Assembly (NCBI RefSeq): GCF_026262505.1
Contig: NC_067204.1
Location: 15,478,165-15,542,164, forward strand
Origin: Trichomonas vaginalis G3
Lineage: Eukaryota > Parabasalia > Trichomonadida > Trichomonadidae
Length of the DNA stretch: 64,000 nucleotides
Direction of reading: 5' to 3'
Part shown: positions 20,833 to 30,535 of the stretch, piece after piece
How positions within the stretch are numbered: position 1 is the first letter of the stretch
Layout: each line of letters opens with the position of its first letter
Position numbers and translations under genes: made by a program
Notes under the pieces: model-generated
The model's input: the letters and a program-made list of their open reading frames with translations, nothing else
Told to the model about the DNA's origin: nothing
The model's database searches: none

Positions 20833-22111
20833 GGAAAATTGAGGTTTCAAAGGAGTTAAAAATAATATTTAAATTAATAATAATAATCTAAATTACTTCA
20901 AAATACAAAAAAGTATTGACAGCTAAAATTAGTTACTTTAGCAAGCTACAATACCTTTTACGATTATTGCTACTTCGAAATAAAAGTAAAAACAAATTTA
21001 TACTAATTTACTTCAAAATACAAAAGTATTTGACAGCTAAAATTAGTTACTTTAGCAAGCCTATCAATACCCTTTTACGATTATTGCTACTTTTTCGAAA
21101 TAAAATAAATTTATTATCAAAAACCTTTTTTTCTTAGTAAAAATAAACGAAATTTTTTACCTTATGAACTTTTGATGGAAATATGCAAATTTAAAATAAT
21201 AAAGAAAGCCGCGAGCGAAGCGATCGGCTTAGTTCGAAGATTTTGATTCAAATCTTTGCTGATCTGTAATTCGCGGAAGCCGCGAGCGAATCGAGCGGCT
21301 TAGGTCTAAGATTTTGATTCAAATCTTTGCTTATATTCCTTAAATTCTTTATGAAACTCGCAACAGTTCCATAAAAAATTTTAAATTCTAAACTGTCGCA
21401 ATTACCGATCGGTAATCACACCCTTCACGGGTGTGTCACTTTTAGCTAAAATTACCCCTACTCGACATTATTTTGATTGATGTACTTTTTAAAAAATGTT
21501 GCAATTGTTTGTTCTACTAGTATTCAATATTCGAACATAACCATAATCCCTTAAATTCGTACATTTATTCATATAAAGAATACGACTAATAGCTTAGTTG
21601 GCTTGAATTCCCAAATAAGAATAACATATAACAATTTACTATATAAATATTCGGACTCATATAAAAAAATATAACCTAACAATTTTAGAAATTAACATTA
21701 GATTTAATTAGTACGAAAACAATGCATTTATCGATATTATGGAGAAGATAAATATATATAAAACGGAAGAAGCATAAACCACCCAACTATTCAGACAAAG
21801 ACAAATACATTTTTCTTGGTTCAATTCATCAAAACTCAGTATTGCTGAAATACAGTTGAATTTGTGTATCTTAAAGAGACATATACATCTCATATCATGA
21901 TAAACAACCGTGACATCAATATTGGCTCTTGATACGAAATATTTCAGTAAAAAATAAAAAAGAAGCCGTAATTAAAGCATCAAGAGGCAGTTTCAAAAAC
22001 ATCTCCATTTAAGAGTTATCTCATTGATTAAACAAATAATTCAATGTGTTGCAAAAATTTATTTCAATTAGTTAACTAAGATTTGATAAAATTTTTTATA
22101 TGAAAAGTATC

Positions 22112-22239
22112 TTAAGGGTGCACTTACCACTTTCTGACACTCTCTCAAAAAGAGATATACGGGCGTGAAGAGGCATAGAAAATAAAACCTTAAACAAGAA
22201 ATTTGAGAGAATGTCAGAAAGTGGTAAGTGCACCCTTAA
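22112..22239. mobile_element. 128-bp TTAA-flanked MITE
   Basis: Inverted repeats of about 36 bp (TTAAGGGTGCACTTACCACT and onward, with one or two mismatches further in) bound a 50-bp centre without coding capacity. TTAA at each end is the target preference of piggyBac-type elements. A half-copy of the end (TTAAGGGTGCACCC) occurs at about 15113. Confidence 0.7.
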
Positions 22240-22283
22240 AAATTCAGGAAAATAAATGCTTATGCGCAAATGAATGATTTTAA

Positions 22284-23315
22284 TTAATGAACTCGTCTAA
22301 TGTTATATGAGGGATGATAAAATGCATCAGAATGAGGCCTTGTCTGAACATTAACTTCACAAATATATGATGAAAAGTGAGAAAGTTTTTGAATAGAAGA
22401 TGTATTTTGAACATTATTTGTTGTAACTGATCCTGTCACTTTATCAATTCTATCACAGAAAGAATCTTTAACTGTAATTGAACCAGGCGAATCATAATCT
22501 TGATAAAATTCTACTCCTGGCCCTGTGTTTCCAAGAAATGAACAGTTTTCAATAAGAATATCTGCAACTACTGAACGCAATGTTCCAGACCTAGATTTAT
22601 TTTGTTCATTATTCAAAACATTACAAAAAATCAAATTAATGTTACCACCAAGTAATCCTATAATTGAACTAGATGATGTTGTGTTACAAAATGATGAATA
22701 TGTTATGTTACATAGACATACACGCGCTTCCAGAAATATTCCTGAGACATCTTCTGCTTCACAGAAACTTGTGTTGATTGATTTAACTTCGACATTTCCA
22801 TACCTAAGACAATTTGTACCAGTTTTTTCTAAATTTCCGCATTCATAAACAGAACTTTCATAAAAATAATTTTTATTATTTGAATCATCAACTAATTCAG
22901 TATATGAATGATGTCCCCAATAAGAGTTTGTTTTTGATTTGTAGCCACATGTTCGGTATTGGACAATGGAACTTTCACACTTAAAGTAGATAGATCCACC
23001 ATCTGTATTACTGCTGCAGTTATTAAATGAACAATACGAGTTAAGAAACTTATTATTTGCATTCGTAAAATAAATAGCACTTTGAGTTGTAATATCAATG
23101 AATATACAGTTGTATAAGAAACATTCATTTGCTTTTGACATTACCCCAACATTTTTACCTGAAATAACATCTGATTTTGAAGGACTTTCGTAAAAGCGTT
23201 CCCAAATACCATTTGAAGCTTGATCAGAGTGTAAAATCTTTATATTTGAAAAGGGATTTGGTTCTATTGTCTGTAAATTCTTTACAGAGTGTATGTTGGA
23301 TCGATACAGTATCAT
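22284..23315 (-). CDS. Pmp-like beta-helix protein (fragment or short member)
   Basis: The frame continues upstream to 23366 only with a GTG start; the first in-frame ATG is at 23315 (343 residues). The body consists of beta-helix repeats with Asn/Cys/Ser-rich strands such as NNCSSNTDGGSIYFKCESSIVQYR, SSVYECGNLEKTG and ENCSFLGNTGPGVEF, the style of trichomonad Pmp-like surface proteins. It is related to the truncated copy at 54080-55042, which shares the FxNCSxxxGGSxYF and VQYR motifs. No transmembrane anchor is present at the C-terminus. An alternative frame with an ATG at about 23370 would need a frameshift near 23300. Surface or adhesion role is inference from family. Confidence 0.55.
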   Translation of the reverse strand: MILYRSNIHSVKNLQTIEPNPFSNIKILHSDQASNGIWERFYESPSKSDVISGKNVGVMSKANECFLYNCIFIDITTQSAIYFTNANNKFLNSYCSFNNCSSNTDGGSIYFKCESSIVQYRTCGYKSKTNSYWGHHSYTELVDDSNNKNYFYESSVYECGNLEKTGTNCLRYGNVEVKSINTSFCEAEDVSGIFLEARVCLCNITYSSFCNTTSSSSIIGLLGGNINLIFCNVLNNEQNKSRSGTLRSVVADILIENCSFLGNTGPGVEFYQDYDSPGSITVKDSFCDRIDKVTGSVTTNNVQNTSSIQKLSHFSSYICEVNVQTRPHSDAFYHPSYNIRRVH

Positions 23316-23760
23316 AGTTATACTGAAGCAACAACATGCTCTCACATAAACAAATAATTCCTTCACTCATAATTACTGATTTTAAATCTTATTTTAAGTT
23401 CAAATTTCAAAACATACTATTTACTTACAGTATCATAGTTATACTGAAGCAACAACTTGTTCTCACATAAACAAATAATTCCTTCAAAAAAGAGGCAATA
23501 ACGTATAACTAATATCGACAGAAACACAATGACTACGCAGCCTAGCTACGCTATCCTAGCAGCTAGGCTGCATAGTTATTGTGTTTCTGGCTTGCTTAAC
23601 CCTCATGGAAGACCGATTGGAGATCTCCCGCCGAAATCACTTGCTGATGTGGATGGAGCAGCACTATGATTGGCCATATCAAAGGCTGCGTAGCATCCCA
23701 GCAAGTGGATAGTCTGCGGCGACCCCAGCTGTGGTCCACCATGAGATAATGGCACTTTTT
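23316..23760. other. Duplicated leader, hairpin and GC-rich insert
   Basis: A 60-bp segment at 23305-23365 (start of the Pmp-like gene) is repeated directly at 23427-23486. A long imperfect hairpin at 23520-23588 has arms starting AGAAACACAAT. A GC-rich block of about 170 bp (23590-23760) differs in composition from its surroundings and holds no recognisable gene. Confidence 0.6.
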
Positions 23761-24468
23761 TTATTTTGGCGCCGAGGCCGAATCTGACAACTTGGACCCT
23801 TTACAAAGTGTCAGATTCGAAACTTTACAAATGTCAGATTTGGCGAACCAGTCACCTTTGCCGGCGCCGAGAGTACCACATTGCGAGTATTCGGGGCCTT
23901 CGCAACCATATTGAGTTCCTACTGCAGCCATACCACTGGAATCTGTCTCACCTTTTTGGCCACCGCCTTTTCCTCCATAATATAGGCCATATCTTCCATA
24001 AGCGCCCCCGCCACCCCCTGAAATTATGATGCGGGAGTTTAAGTTTTCATTCCAGGCGCTTTTTTTAGTACGGAAATCAGAAGCGCCACCACCACAACCA
24101 TCTGCATCATTAACACCTGTAGCGCCGCCATTATACGTTGCTAAGAAACTTTGAGTTGTGTTTGAGGTTCCTCCGAGGTGGAGGTAAAGCATTGTTTCAG
24201 CTACAGCAACAAAAACACCGGCAGAATGGCCGCCCGTTCCCCCTGGTATCAAAGGGCCTCGTACTCCATTTGTCACATTACAGCCTTGTGCACCCCAAAC
24301 ATCGAGCATATAGATACCTTGCCGAAACAAAATTTCATATGGATAGCAATTAGTCGCGACTTCACAAGGGTACTCAAAATAGAGTTTTCTGGGATTTGAA
24401 GAAGTTTCATAAACCTTGGATTGGATTCCATTTAAAACTTTGATATTACCATGGAAGAAAGAGAGCAA
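23761..24468 (-). pseudogene. Glycine-rich (Gly_rich/ALK-like domain) protein fragment
   Basis: The 235-residue frame starts with TTG, and no ATG occurs before residue 53, so the 5' end is probably missing. The body has the ALK/LTK-type glycine-rich pattern: YMLDVWGAQGCN, GGTGGHSAGVF, LYLHLGGTS, GGGASDFRT, RIIISGGGGGAYG and GGKGGGQKGE. This domain is common in trichomonad surface proteins. The last 35 residues come from a segment containing the inverted repeat AATCTGAC/GTCAGATT (about 23775-23850), so the 3' end was probably replaced by inserted DNA. Function unknown. Confidence 0.6.
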
Positions 24469-25100
24469 TGAACTTCGGTTTTTTCTCTATCTATAGATAC
24501 TGAAAGGAATGGAAAAATATAGTACTGAATAATGTTTTGGCGCATTATTAAAAAATGATATTAATTTGATGATATTTCGTGTGAAAACACACTCGAATGC
24601 ACCAATGAAAAAATGACACTTTTCAAAACTAAAGATTGCTTAAGCATTGCGTGTCAATACTAAAGATTGCTTAAGCATTGGGAAAATCTCGTAATTATTG
24701 TTATATCCACTTATATCAGAATCATTATTATTACATCTGATTCATCTCATTAGTGTAGTTAAATATTCTATAGGATATACATGCTCTTAGGAAAGATCTC
24801 TAACTATTATCTGTCCTTGTAATGATTTTAAGTCTTTTTACAGCCTTCACAGCATTAACTTCAAAAAATGCTGTTTGGTTTCATTGTATTTGTAAATTTA
24901 AGTTTCATCTATGTGTGTCTTTGTGAGACGCTGAAACGCATTGATATCTTAGCATTATTTGCCTAAATTGAAGTTTTTATCGAAATATCTAAGGGAACCA
25001 CTATGAATTTTGTTCTTTGTTTAATTCTGCATTGTAAACAGAAACAAATACTAAATGTTTCCTTCAATTTACAATTTTTTTTTATTATCGGTATTGAGAA
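24469..25100. other. Divergent intergenic spacer
   Basis: No gene. It includes a direct repeat of ACTAAAGATTGCTTAAGCATTG-type sequence at about 24628-24649 and 24659-24680. Confidence 0.5.
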
Positions 25101-26183
25101 ATGTCTGAACAAGGATTGCCTAATTGCTACTTACTTAAGTTCGAGAATAGCGGTGTTGTTAGAACTTTAGCAGTGCAAAAGGTAAAGGATCAACAAAACG
25201 AATTCGAAATTATTCCGAAGCGCGAAGATCAAACTGATATTTCACAATTATGGATTTACTATCCAGAATCTATATTACTGCGTAATCTTAAGTATCCAGA
25301 GTGTGTTCTTGCAGATGACAAAACAGATGAATTCGAAACCGATAGTAAAATTGTTGTAAAATCACAAATTTCTCAAATGCATGACAATCCAACAGATTTT
25401 TACTTTAGAGATGGTAAAATGCTCAATTCTACTCTCAGAAAAGCTGTAATTTACAATAATACCGAAGATACATTCATTCTTGCAGCAGATTACCCAACAA
25501 CATGCACTTTCAATAGAATTGAAATAGATGTTACGAATTACGCATTAGATAGCCCGCCTTATTACGTGCCAATTGCCATTCTTTTCTCAGAAGCTGCTCA
25601 AGAATATGCGATTACTCTTGATACAACATCGCATTTAAACGAGCAGGGCAGACCTCTTAAGAGAGAACCATTCAAATTTGGTGTAGATCCAAGGCAATAT
25701 TGGTTTTATATCCCAATTTTGAAACATGCTTTTTATTCTTGCGCCGAAAGGAATCAAGTGATTGATGATATGTCTAATAATGATCAATTCGAGTCGACTG
25801 TATATACTCATCTTCACCACGGAAAGCCAAATCAACAATGGAAGGTAGAAAACCGTAATATCGTTGGAAAGGCCCATGAAAAGGTTATTACTTATATTGA
25901 AAAAGATCCAACATCGTTCAGAATGAAATCACGAAGTGAAAACGTGAATGGAATTCAATTATTCTACTTTTGCCCTTGTTTTACGCCAATTGCAGAGTCA
26001 TTACCTATCACTAGAGTATATAGTGATGATGATAGCATAAGATTTGGAATGTCACACTATTCTGCTGAAGAAGAAGAAGTTCAAGATTATTATAACCCGA
26101 ACAGCGGCGAAGATGATGATGACGATGACGATGGTGATGATGATGAAACAGATGATCTCAATTACTCTGATTCGTCATTTTGA
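25101..26183 (+). CDS. Beta-trefoil (ricin-type)-like cytosolic protein with acidic tail
   Basis: ATG at 25101; 360 residues, no signal peptide or membrane segment. Two tandem halves (about 1-150 and 150-300) each show the ricin-type beta-trefoil style: SQLWIYYPES and GKMLNSTLRKAVIYN in the first, PRQYWFYIPI and NQQWKVENRNIVGKAHEKVI in the second, with a QxW-like motif. The C-terminal 45 residues are nearly all Asp/Glu/Ser (EDDDDDDDGDDDETDD). The fold assignment is by pattern; the ligand is unknown. The acidic tail is similar in style to that of the LRR protein at 7496. Confidence 0.5.
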   Translation: MSEQGLPNCYLLKFENSGVVRTLAVQKVKDQQNEFEIIPKREDQTDISQLWIYYPESILLRNLKYPECVLADDKTDEFETDSKIVVKSQISQMHDNPTDFYFRDGKMLNSTLRKAVIYNNTEDTFILAADYPTTCTFNRIEIDVTNYALDSPPYYVPIAILFSEAAQEYAITLDTTSHLNEQGRPLKREPFKFGVDPRQYWFYIPILKHAFYSCAERNQVIDDMSNNDQFESTVYTHLHHGKPNQQWKVENRNIVGKAHEKVITYIEKDPTSFRMKSRSENVNGIQLFYFCPCFTPIAESLPITRVYSDDDSIRFGMSHYSAEEEEVQDYYNPNSGEDDDDDDDGDDDETDDLNYSDSSF

Positions 26184-26743
26184 GAAAATATAGAATTTTA
26201 TTAGATAATATATTTTGTTTACATTTTTTTGTTTTCTTTTAACCACTAAATTGTATGTGTTTGAAATTTTATTCATATTCAGATTAATATTCTTTCATAA
26301 TTCTAATAAATATTTAAACTCATTTTCCTACGTAAAGTCTCTCTATAGTTTTTCTACTTCTCTATCAAAAATTTGAATAAGAGACTTTAAGGAGGAAATG
26401 GAGTTTATACATCTCAAAATAATTCTCTTAAATAAAGCTGGATTTTGAAGTACATTATTAACATTAGCATAGAAACTGTTTAAAACGCATTAAAATGAAA
26501 ATTATGCATTAGTAAAATATTTCATTCTCAATATTCCTTTGTTATAGTGATTTAATCTAATGTATTTAAATTTCTTAATGTTTCTGAGCTAATTACCTAG
26601 TTGTAATCGCATGATAAAGATTTTTTAAAATTTATTATACAAAAGCATTTTGTTCTAATTGAAAACAATAAGATAAATGTAATTAAAAAGAATTTTAAAT
26701 AAAGTTAATAACTAATACAACAAAAAGAAAAATAATATTAATA
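26184..26743. other. Convergent intergenic spacer, nothing recognised
   Basis: AT-rich sequence between the 3' ends of two genes; no repeat, RNA or coding signal found. Confidence 0.5.
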
Positions 26744-27850
26744 TTAAAAATGAGGAGGATGAGGAGTAGCATAGAAAACAGCGCATTCTGTCCTCACCTG
26801 TGAGAATAGAGTTATAATCTGACGCTTTGTATCCATAATTGGCTTAGGAGCAGCCGGTTGTGGCGGTGGTTGCATCACAGGCTGTTGAACTGGCTGAGGG
26901 GACACCTGTGGAGGTGGCTGTATCTGTTGTTGTTGCTGTACCTGCTGTTGCTGCTGTTGTTGTTGGGCTAATTGAGCTGCTTGTTGTTGTGCAGCCTTTT
27001 GTTGAGCGATTTGCTGCCTTGTTGGTGGAAGTGATGGTGGGGTAGGAGGTGGAGGTGGTGGAGGTGGTTGCTGTTGTACTGGAGGAGGCTGAACTTGTTG
27101 AGGAGTCATCGCCATTTGTTGCATTGGCTGTTGAGGGGTCTGTATCTGTTGGGATTGTTGTCTGTAGTTGGCCTGTTGCTGCTGGAGTTGCTGCATGTTG
27201 TTTGGTTGGGAAACTGGAAGGTTATGACTCGATGAAATTCTTGACATATTTCCAGAGTTCGATGCAGCTGGAGATTGCATCATAGAAGAAGTAGAATTTG
27301 ACTGCTGCATATGTTGCTGTGTTTGCTGTTGTTGCTGTTGTGCTTGATGGTGCTGGAATCCGCTCTTCTTTGTAATAGTCTTATGAATAGGAATAAAAAG
27401 TCGTTCATAGTACAGCCCTACGTTCAGTTGCTTCTCCTCTTGGATAATTATTCGTGGCTCATAATTCATTATGCTTTCTATAAATTTGATGAGTTGATCT
27501 AAGAGATTTCTATCATTTGTACCAATTGAGCTCGTTGTGTCTTTAAAGTGTTTGATTTCAGGAAGTGCTAATGTCATTTCCCTTGCCATTTCGATAACGT
27601 CTTTTTGCTGTTGAGGTTGTATATTGCCACTTTGCCTAAACATTTCATATTTGTGTTGCAAATGCTTTTCTAAATTATCGGGATCAGCTGGTCCGCTGTT
27701 GCTCTTCTTCCAATCGGAAACTAATTCTTTTGCATGTTTATCAGCGTCTTGTTTTGAATAGCCGCGTGTAGTCAATATGTTGGCGACCTTTTTAACATAG
27801 GTTTGGGATATCTGGCTTTTGGTTGAGCTGCCTTTTCTTGGTCTATCCAT
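26744..27850 (-). CDS. Gln/Pro-rich protein with conserved-looking N-terminal helical domain
   Basis: ATG at 27850; 368 residues. Residues 1-165 look folded and helical (QTYVKKVANILTTRGYSKQDADKHAKELVSDW, then RNLLDQLIKFIESIMNYEPRIII). Residues 165-335 are glutamine and proline runs. The last 30 residues (KRQIITLFSQVRTECAVF) look like a short helix. Gln-rich proteins of this build are often transcription co-regulators, but I do not recognise the family. The start is preceded by an A/T-rich leader with GAAAAGTGACA about 45 bases upstream, a motif that also occurs in Maverick leaders. Confidence 0.6.
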   Translation of the reverse strand: MDRPRKGSSTKSQISQTYVKKVANILTTRGYSKQDADKHAKELVSDWKKSNSGPADPDNLEKHLQHKYEMFRQSGNIQPQQQKDVIEMAREMTLALPEIKHFKDTTSSIGTNDRNLLDQLIKFIESIMNYEPRIIIQEEKQLNVGLYYERLFIPIHKTITKKSGFQHHQAQQQQQQTQQHMQQSNSTSSMMQSPAASNSGNMSRISSSHNLPVSQPNNMQQLQQQQANYRQQSQQIQTPQQPMQQMAMTPQQVQPPPVQQQPPPPPPPPTPPSLPPTRQQIAQQKAAQQQAAQLAQQQQQQQQVQQQQQIQPPPQVSPQPVQQPVMQPPPQPAAPKPIMDTKRQIITLFSQVRTECAVFYATPHPPHF

Positions 27851-28116
27851 TTTTTAAAAAAACTTTTTTTTTCCTTCTATATTGTCACTTTTCTATTTTT
27901 ACATATCGTATATCAAAATTAATTAAAAAAAATCAATAGGATTAGATTTATGAACATCAGGGTTTGCATGCCACTAGCATTCTTCATAAAATCGCTAGCT
28001 TTCTTCATATAGCATATTTGTTATTCTAAAATCCAATCATACCAATTTTCAAACAATTTGTTTGGGTGTTATTTTCCTTAAAATTATCTTTCTGAAATCG
28101 TATTTAAACGATATCA

Positions 28117-28443
28117 ATGTCATTTAACTCACACCATTCTCTTAATCTTATTTCAAAAGGTGCAGACATTCAAATGAAAGACAAATCAAATTGTCGAACT
28201 CCATTCCTTTGTGCAGCAATACATGAGAGGACGAAAACTATGATATGATATTGACATTTACACATGTTCAGCACTCCATCAACTATCGAAAAATAATTTT
28301 TCTCTTACATCTGTTGAATTTCTTGTTTCACATGGTGCTAATGTTAATATACAAGATACGAATCAATATACTCCATGGCATTGTTATCGTGGTATCGCTA
28401 AGATTCTCAAAAGCCATGATGGTAAAATTACTCGAGGGTGGTG
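28117..28443 (+). pseudogene. Ankyrin-repeat gene remnant
   Basis: Two frames encode ankyrin pieces: KGADIQMKDKSNCRTPFLCAA from an ATG at 28117 to a stop at about 28245, and HGANVNIQDTNQYTPWHCY in another frame further on, ending at 28443. A frameshift separates them and no long frame remains. The Maverick M1 inserted about 60 bp downstream, not inside the remnant. Confidence 0.7.
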
Positions 28444-28508
28444 AAATAAATTAAAGTTTGTTTCACTCTAATTGCATGTTAACCGACAATAATTTGGATA
28501 TCCAATAA

Positions 28509-28847
28509 AAAAAAAAAAAAAAAAAAAAAAAAGGTATTGGGGGTTCCAGGGCTGCGCCCCTCTACCCCCTTGAAGATGCTTAGTATGCAATGAAGTATAA
28601 AATGAGGTTTTTTGGGGGTGTGGGGTCTTCCAGGCACTTCGTGCCTTCTAGCCCCTAAAATTTTTTGAAAGTCGTTGCTGTTAACTTTTCGGTAGAGGAC
28701 TCAAAATAGTAGAACTATGTCCGGACAAGTAAGGGTCTATCGTCGCTACGTCACCAGGTCACCAGGTCACCAGGTCAATTTAACTTCTCTGAAAAAATGA
28801 GACAACATGACATTTTGACAACAGTCCAGGAAGTCTTAACAAGATAG
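28509..28847 (+). repeat. Left terminal inverted repeat of M1
   Basis: Starts with an A run, then GGTATTGGGGGTTCC, two hairpin motifs (28539-28569 and 28622-28655), and three GTCACCAG units at about 28750-28775. It pairs with 53557-53902. Confidence 0.93.
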
Positions 28848-28950
28848 GACGGTTATTTTACAAAACCGACAAGACCTTAACCGAGTAGTTTTCATGTTTT
28901 GTCACTTTTCTGTCACTTTTCAGGGAAAAAACATTTTTATTGTATATAAA

Positions 28951-29769
28951 ATGAATTTTACAAAACCACCGTTACCCTTCTTTGGAAATAAGAGTAGATG
29001 TAAAGATATTCTATTGAGAGAACTTAAGAAACTACCGAATGGTCTAACATTTGTAGATTTGTTCGGTGGAAGTTTCTATATATCTCATTTGTGCCATACC
29101 GTATTCCCAAACTCAAAGATTATATGCAATGACTTCGACAACTATATGAACCGTCTCAAACATATACCAGACACAAACAAAATATTGAGTGAGTTGAAAG
29201 AAAAGATACCTATAGGTAAGATGGAACGTATACCATTAGATAACAAAAATACTGTCAGAGAGGTTTTGAAAAAAGCAGAGTATATTGACTGGGATAGTAT
29301 ATCTTCTAGACTATTGTATAGTGGTTCTATAAGAGTTCATGACATTGAAACACTTATGTCAAACGTTTTATATCTTAACTATACAAAGGTTTTCAAAGAG
29401 GACATAGAAAAATATACTGAGGGTATAGAGTTTGTGAGATGTCATTGGACAGAGTTGTATGAAAAATATAAAAACAAGGAAAATGTTTTCTTTATAGTAG
29501 ACCCGCCGTTCTATAACACATACGATTTTCAATACCAAGTAGACTGGACTTTGAGAGACTCTTTAGAAACTTTAGACGTTTTACATAACCATCCATGCTT
29601 TTACTTTACATCCGATAAAAGTGGTTTGGAAACCGTTATGAGATGGTTAGAGGACATACATGGCTATGAGTTTAGATACGATAAGATAGAATATGAGAGA
29701 GGTCCTATAAACCGGAGAAAGTGTCATAACAAAGAAATTTTATTGGTAAGTAAATGTGGTTTGAAATAG
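28951..29769 (+). CDS. D12-class (Dam-like) DNA adenine-N6 methyltransferase
   Basis: ATG at 28951 (272 residues); an upstream frame to 28894 is only leader. All key motifs are visible: PPLPFFGNKSR (motif X), TFVDLFGGSFYIS (motif I, S-adenosylmethionine binding), and IVDPPFYNT (motif IV, the DPPY catalytic block). The arrangement X-I-target recognition-IV is that of the D12/Dam group. It is the first gene inside the left end, reading inward, after the leader GAAAAGTGACA-type motif and CATTTTTATTG. No partner restriction enzyme is adjacent. Adenine methylation is the main DNA modification known in trichomonads, so the enzyme may mark element or host DNA. The recognition site is unknown. Confidence 0.9.
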   Translation: MNFTKPPLPFFGNKSRCKDILLRELKKLPNGLTFVDLFGGSFYISHLCHTVFPNSKIICNDFDNYMNRLKHIPDTNKILSELKEKIPIGKMERIPLDNKNTVREVLKKAEYIDWDSISSRLLYSGSIRVHDIETLMSNVLYLNYTKVFKEDIEKYTEGIEFVRCHWTELYEKYKNKENVFFIVDPPFYNTYDFQYQVDWTLRDSLETLDVLHNHPCFYFTSDKSGLETVMRWLEDIHGYEFRYDKIEYERGPINRRKCHNKEILLVSKCGLK

Positions 29770-29885
29770 GACTACTTGTTTTAGGTTTTTTCCATTGTGT
29801 CATTTACTTATTTGACGTGGCAGAAAGATATAGAGAATATGAAGATGAACCAATACCAGCAAATGTTCAGCATATGTACTCGTAA
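29754..29885 (+). CDS. 43-residue membrane protein overlapping the methyltransferase 3' end
   Basis: ATG at 29754 lies 16 bases before the methyltransferase stop, in another frame. The product has one membrane span (IGLLVLGFFHCVIYLF, residues 5-20) and a charged tail ending PANVQHMYS. The stop is at 29883-29885, 25 bases before the next gene. Small single-span proteins occur among virion membrane or lysis proteins, but no function can be assigned. Confidence 0.55.
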   Translation: MWFEIGLLVLGFFHCVIYLFDVAERYREYEDEPIPANVQHMYS

Positions 29886-29909
29886 GAGATATTTTTATCT
29901 AATATTAAA

Positions 29910-30272
29910 ATGGACGCACAGAACTTAGCGAATGCACAGCAACCTGGACAACCAAACCCAGAGAATATTCCAAATGAAGTTAGAATACAAACTGCAATGG
30001 CAAACTATGGTCAAGTGCCAACAGATGTACAAATGCAAACTGCCATGTCAAATGACGCTGCGTTAGGTTTGCCACCATGGTATGCAAATATGAGATGGAA
30101 AGAGTTTTATACAAACCCTGAAGTGGGATATAAACAACTCTATGCAGATGACGCGAACACAGGAGTTGACCCAGAGTATGTTTTCTACCAGAGGAGAAAT
30201 AGAATGTATGAGCTCCAGTTAAAGAATGCAATGGAACTCAACAGGAAACGTAAGAGACTAGGCGGACATTAG
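29910..30272 (+). CDS. Unknown 120-residue Maverick protein
   Basis: ATG at 29910, preceded by TATTTTTATC. The N-terminal half is Asn/Gln/Pro rich with two similar segments (EVRIQTAMANYGQVP and DVQMQTAMSNDAALG); the C-terminal half is charged and ends in a basic tail (NRKRKRLGGH). Position in a run of small structural-type genes suggests a minor virion component; this is inference. Confidence 0.65.
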   Translation: MDAQNLANAQQPGQPNPENIPNEVRIQTAMANYGQVPTDVQMQTAMSNDAALGLPPWYANMRWKEFYTNPEVGYKQLYADDANTGVDPEYVFYQRRNRMYELQLKNAMELNRKRKRLGGH

Positions 30273-30290
30273 ATTTTTACATATAGTAAA

Positions 30291-30533
30291 ATGGGTTTCT
30301 TTGGAAGAATAGGAAACTTCTTTCGAAATGTTGGAAGAGGTATATGGAATGGAATAAAATCTGTCGGAAGAGGAATTTGGAACGGAGTCAAAAATATTGG
30401 TAAAAGAGTAGGTCAGTTTGTTGGTATTATACCTAAAGACCCTGAACCAGAAGAACAAGCTCCTGTTATACAACAGCCTGAACCTGCACCACAGTCTAGT
30501 TGGCAACCAAATCCAACACCTCAACCATATTAA
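30291..30533 (+). CDS. Small MGFFG amphipathic protein, possible virion membrane-active protein
   Basis: 80 residues. The N-terminus MGFFGRIGNFFRN could be myristoylated at Gly2. Residues 1-45 repeat an amphipathic pattern (VGRGIWNGIKSVGRGIWNGVKN); the rest is Pro/Gln rich. It resembles in layout the gene at 34132 (MGLFGALAG). Amphipathic helices of this type occur in adenovirus protein VI-like entry proteins, but that comparison is by style only. Confidence 0.55.
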   Translation: MGFFGRIGNFFRNVGRGIWNGIKSVGRGIWNGVKNIGKRVGQFVGIIPKDPEPEEQAPVIQQPEPAPQSSWQPNPTPQPY

Positions 30534-30535
30534 AA

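Larger units (their letters stand above)
20578..22283. other. Non-coding region with hairpins, a tandem duplication and a MITE
   Basis: No gene seen. It holds a 9-bp stem around 20620-20672 (GTCTGGGTA/TACCCAGAC), the T-shaped hairpin at 20763-20832, a tandem duplication of about 105 bp (20893-21000 and 21008-21112), two copies of the GCGAGCGAAGCGAGC hairpin family (21208 and 21278), and a TTAA-flanked inverted-repeat element. Confidence 0.6.

Noticed and set aside
23590-23760. Structured non-coding RNA in the GC-rich block
   Set aside because: Composition is unusual, but I could not draw a recognisable RNA fold or match a known family.
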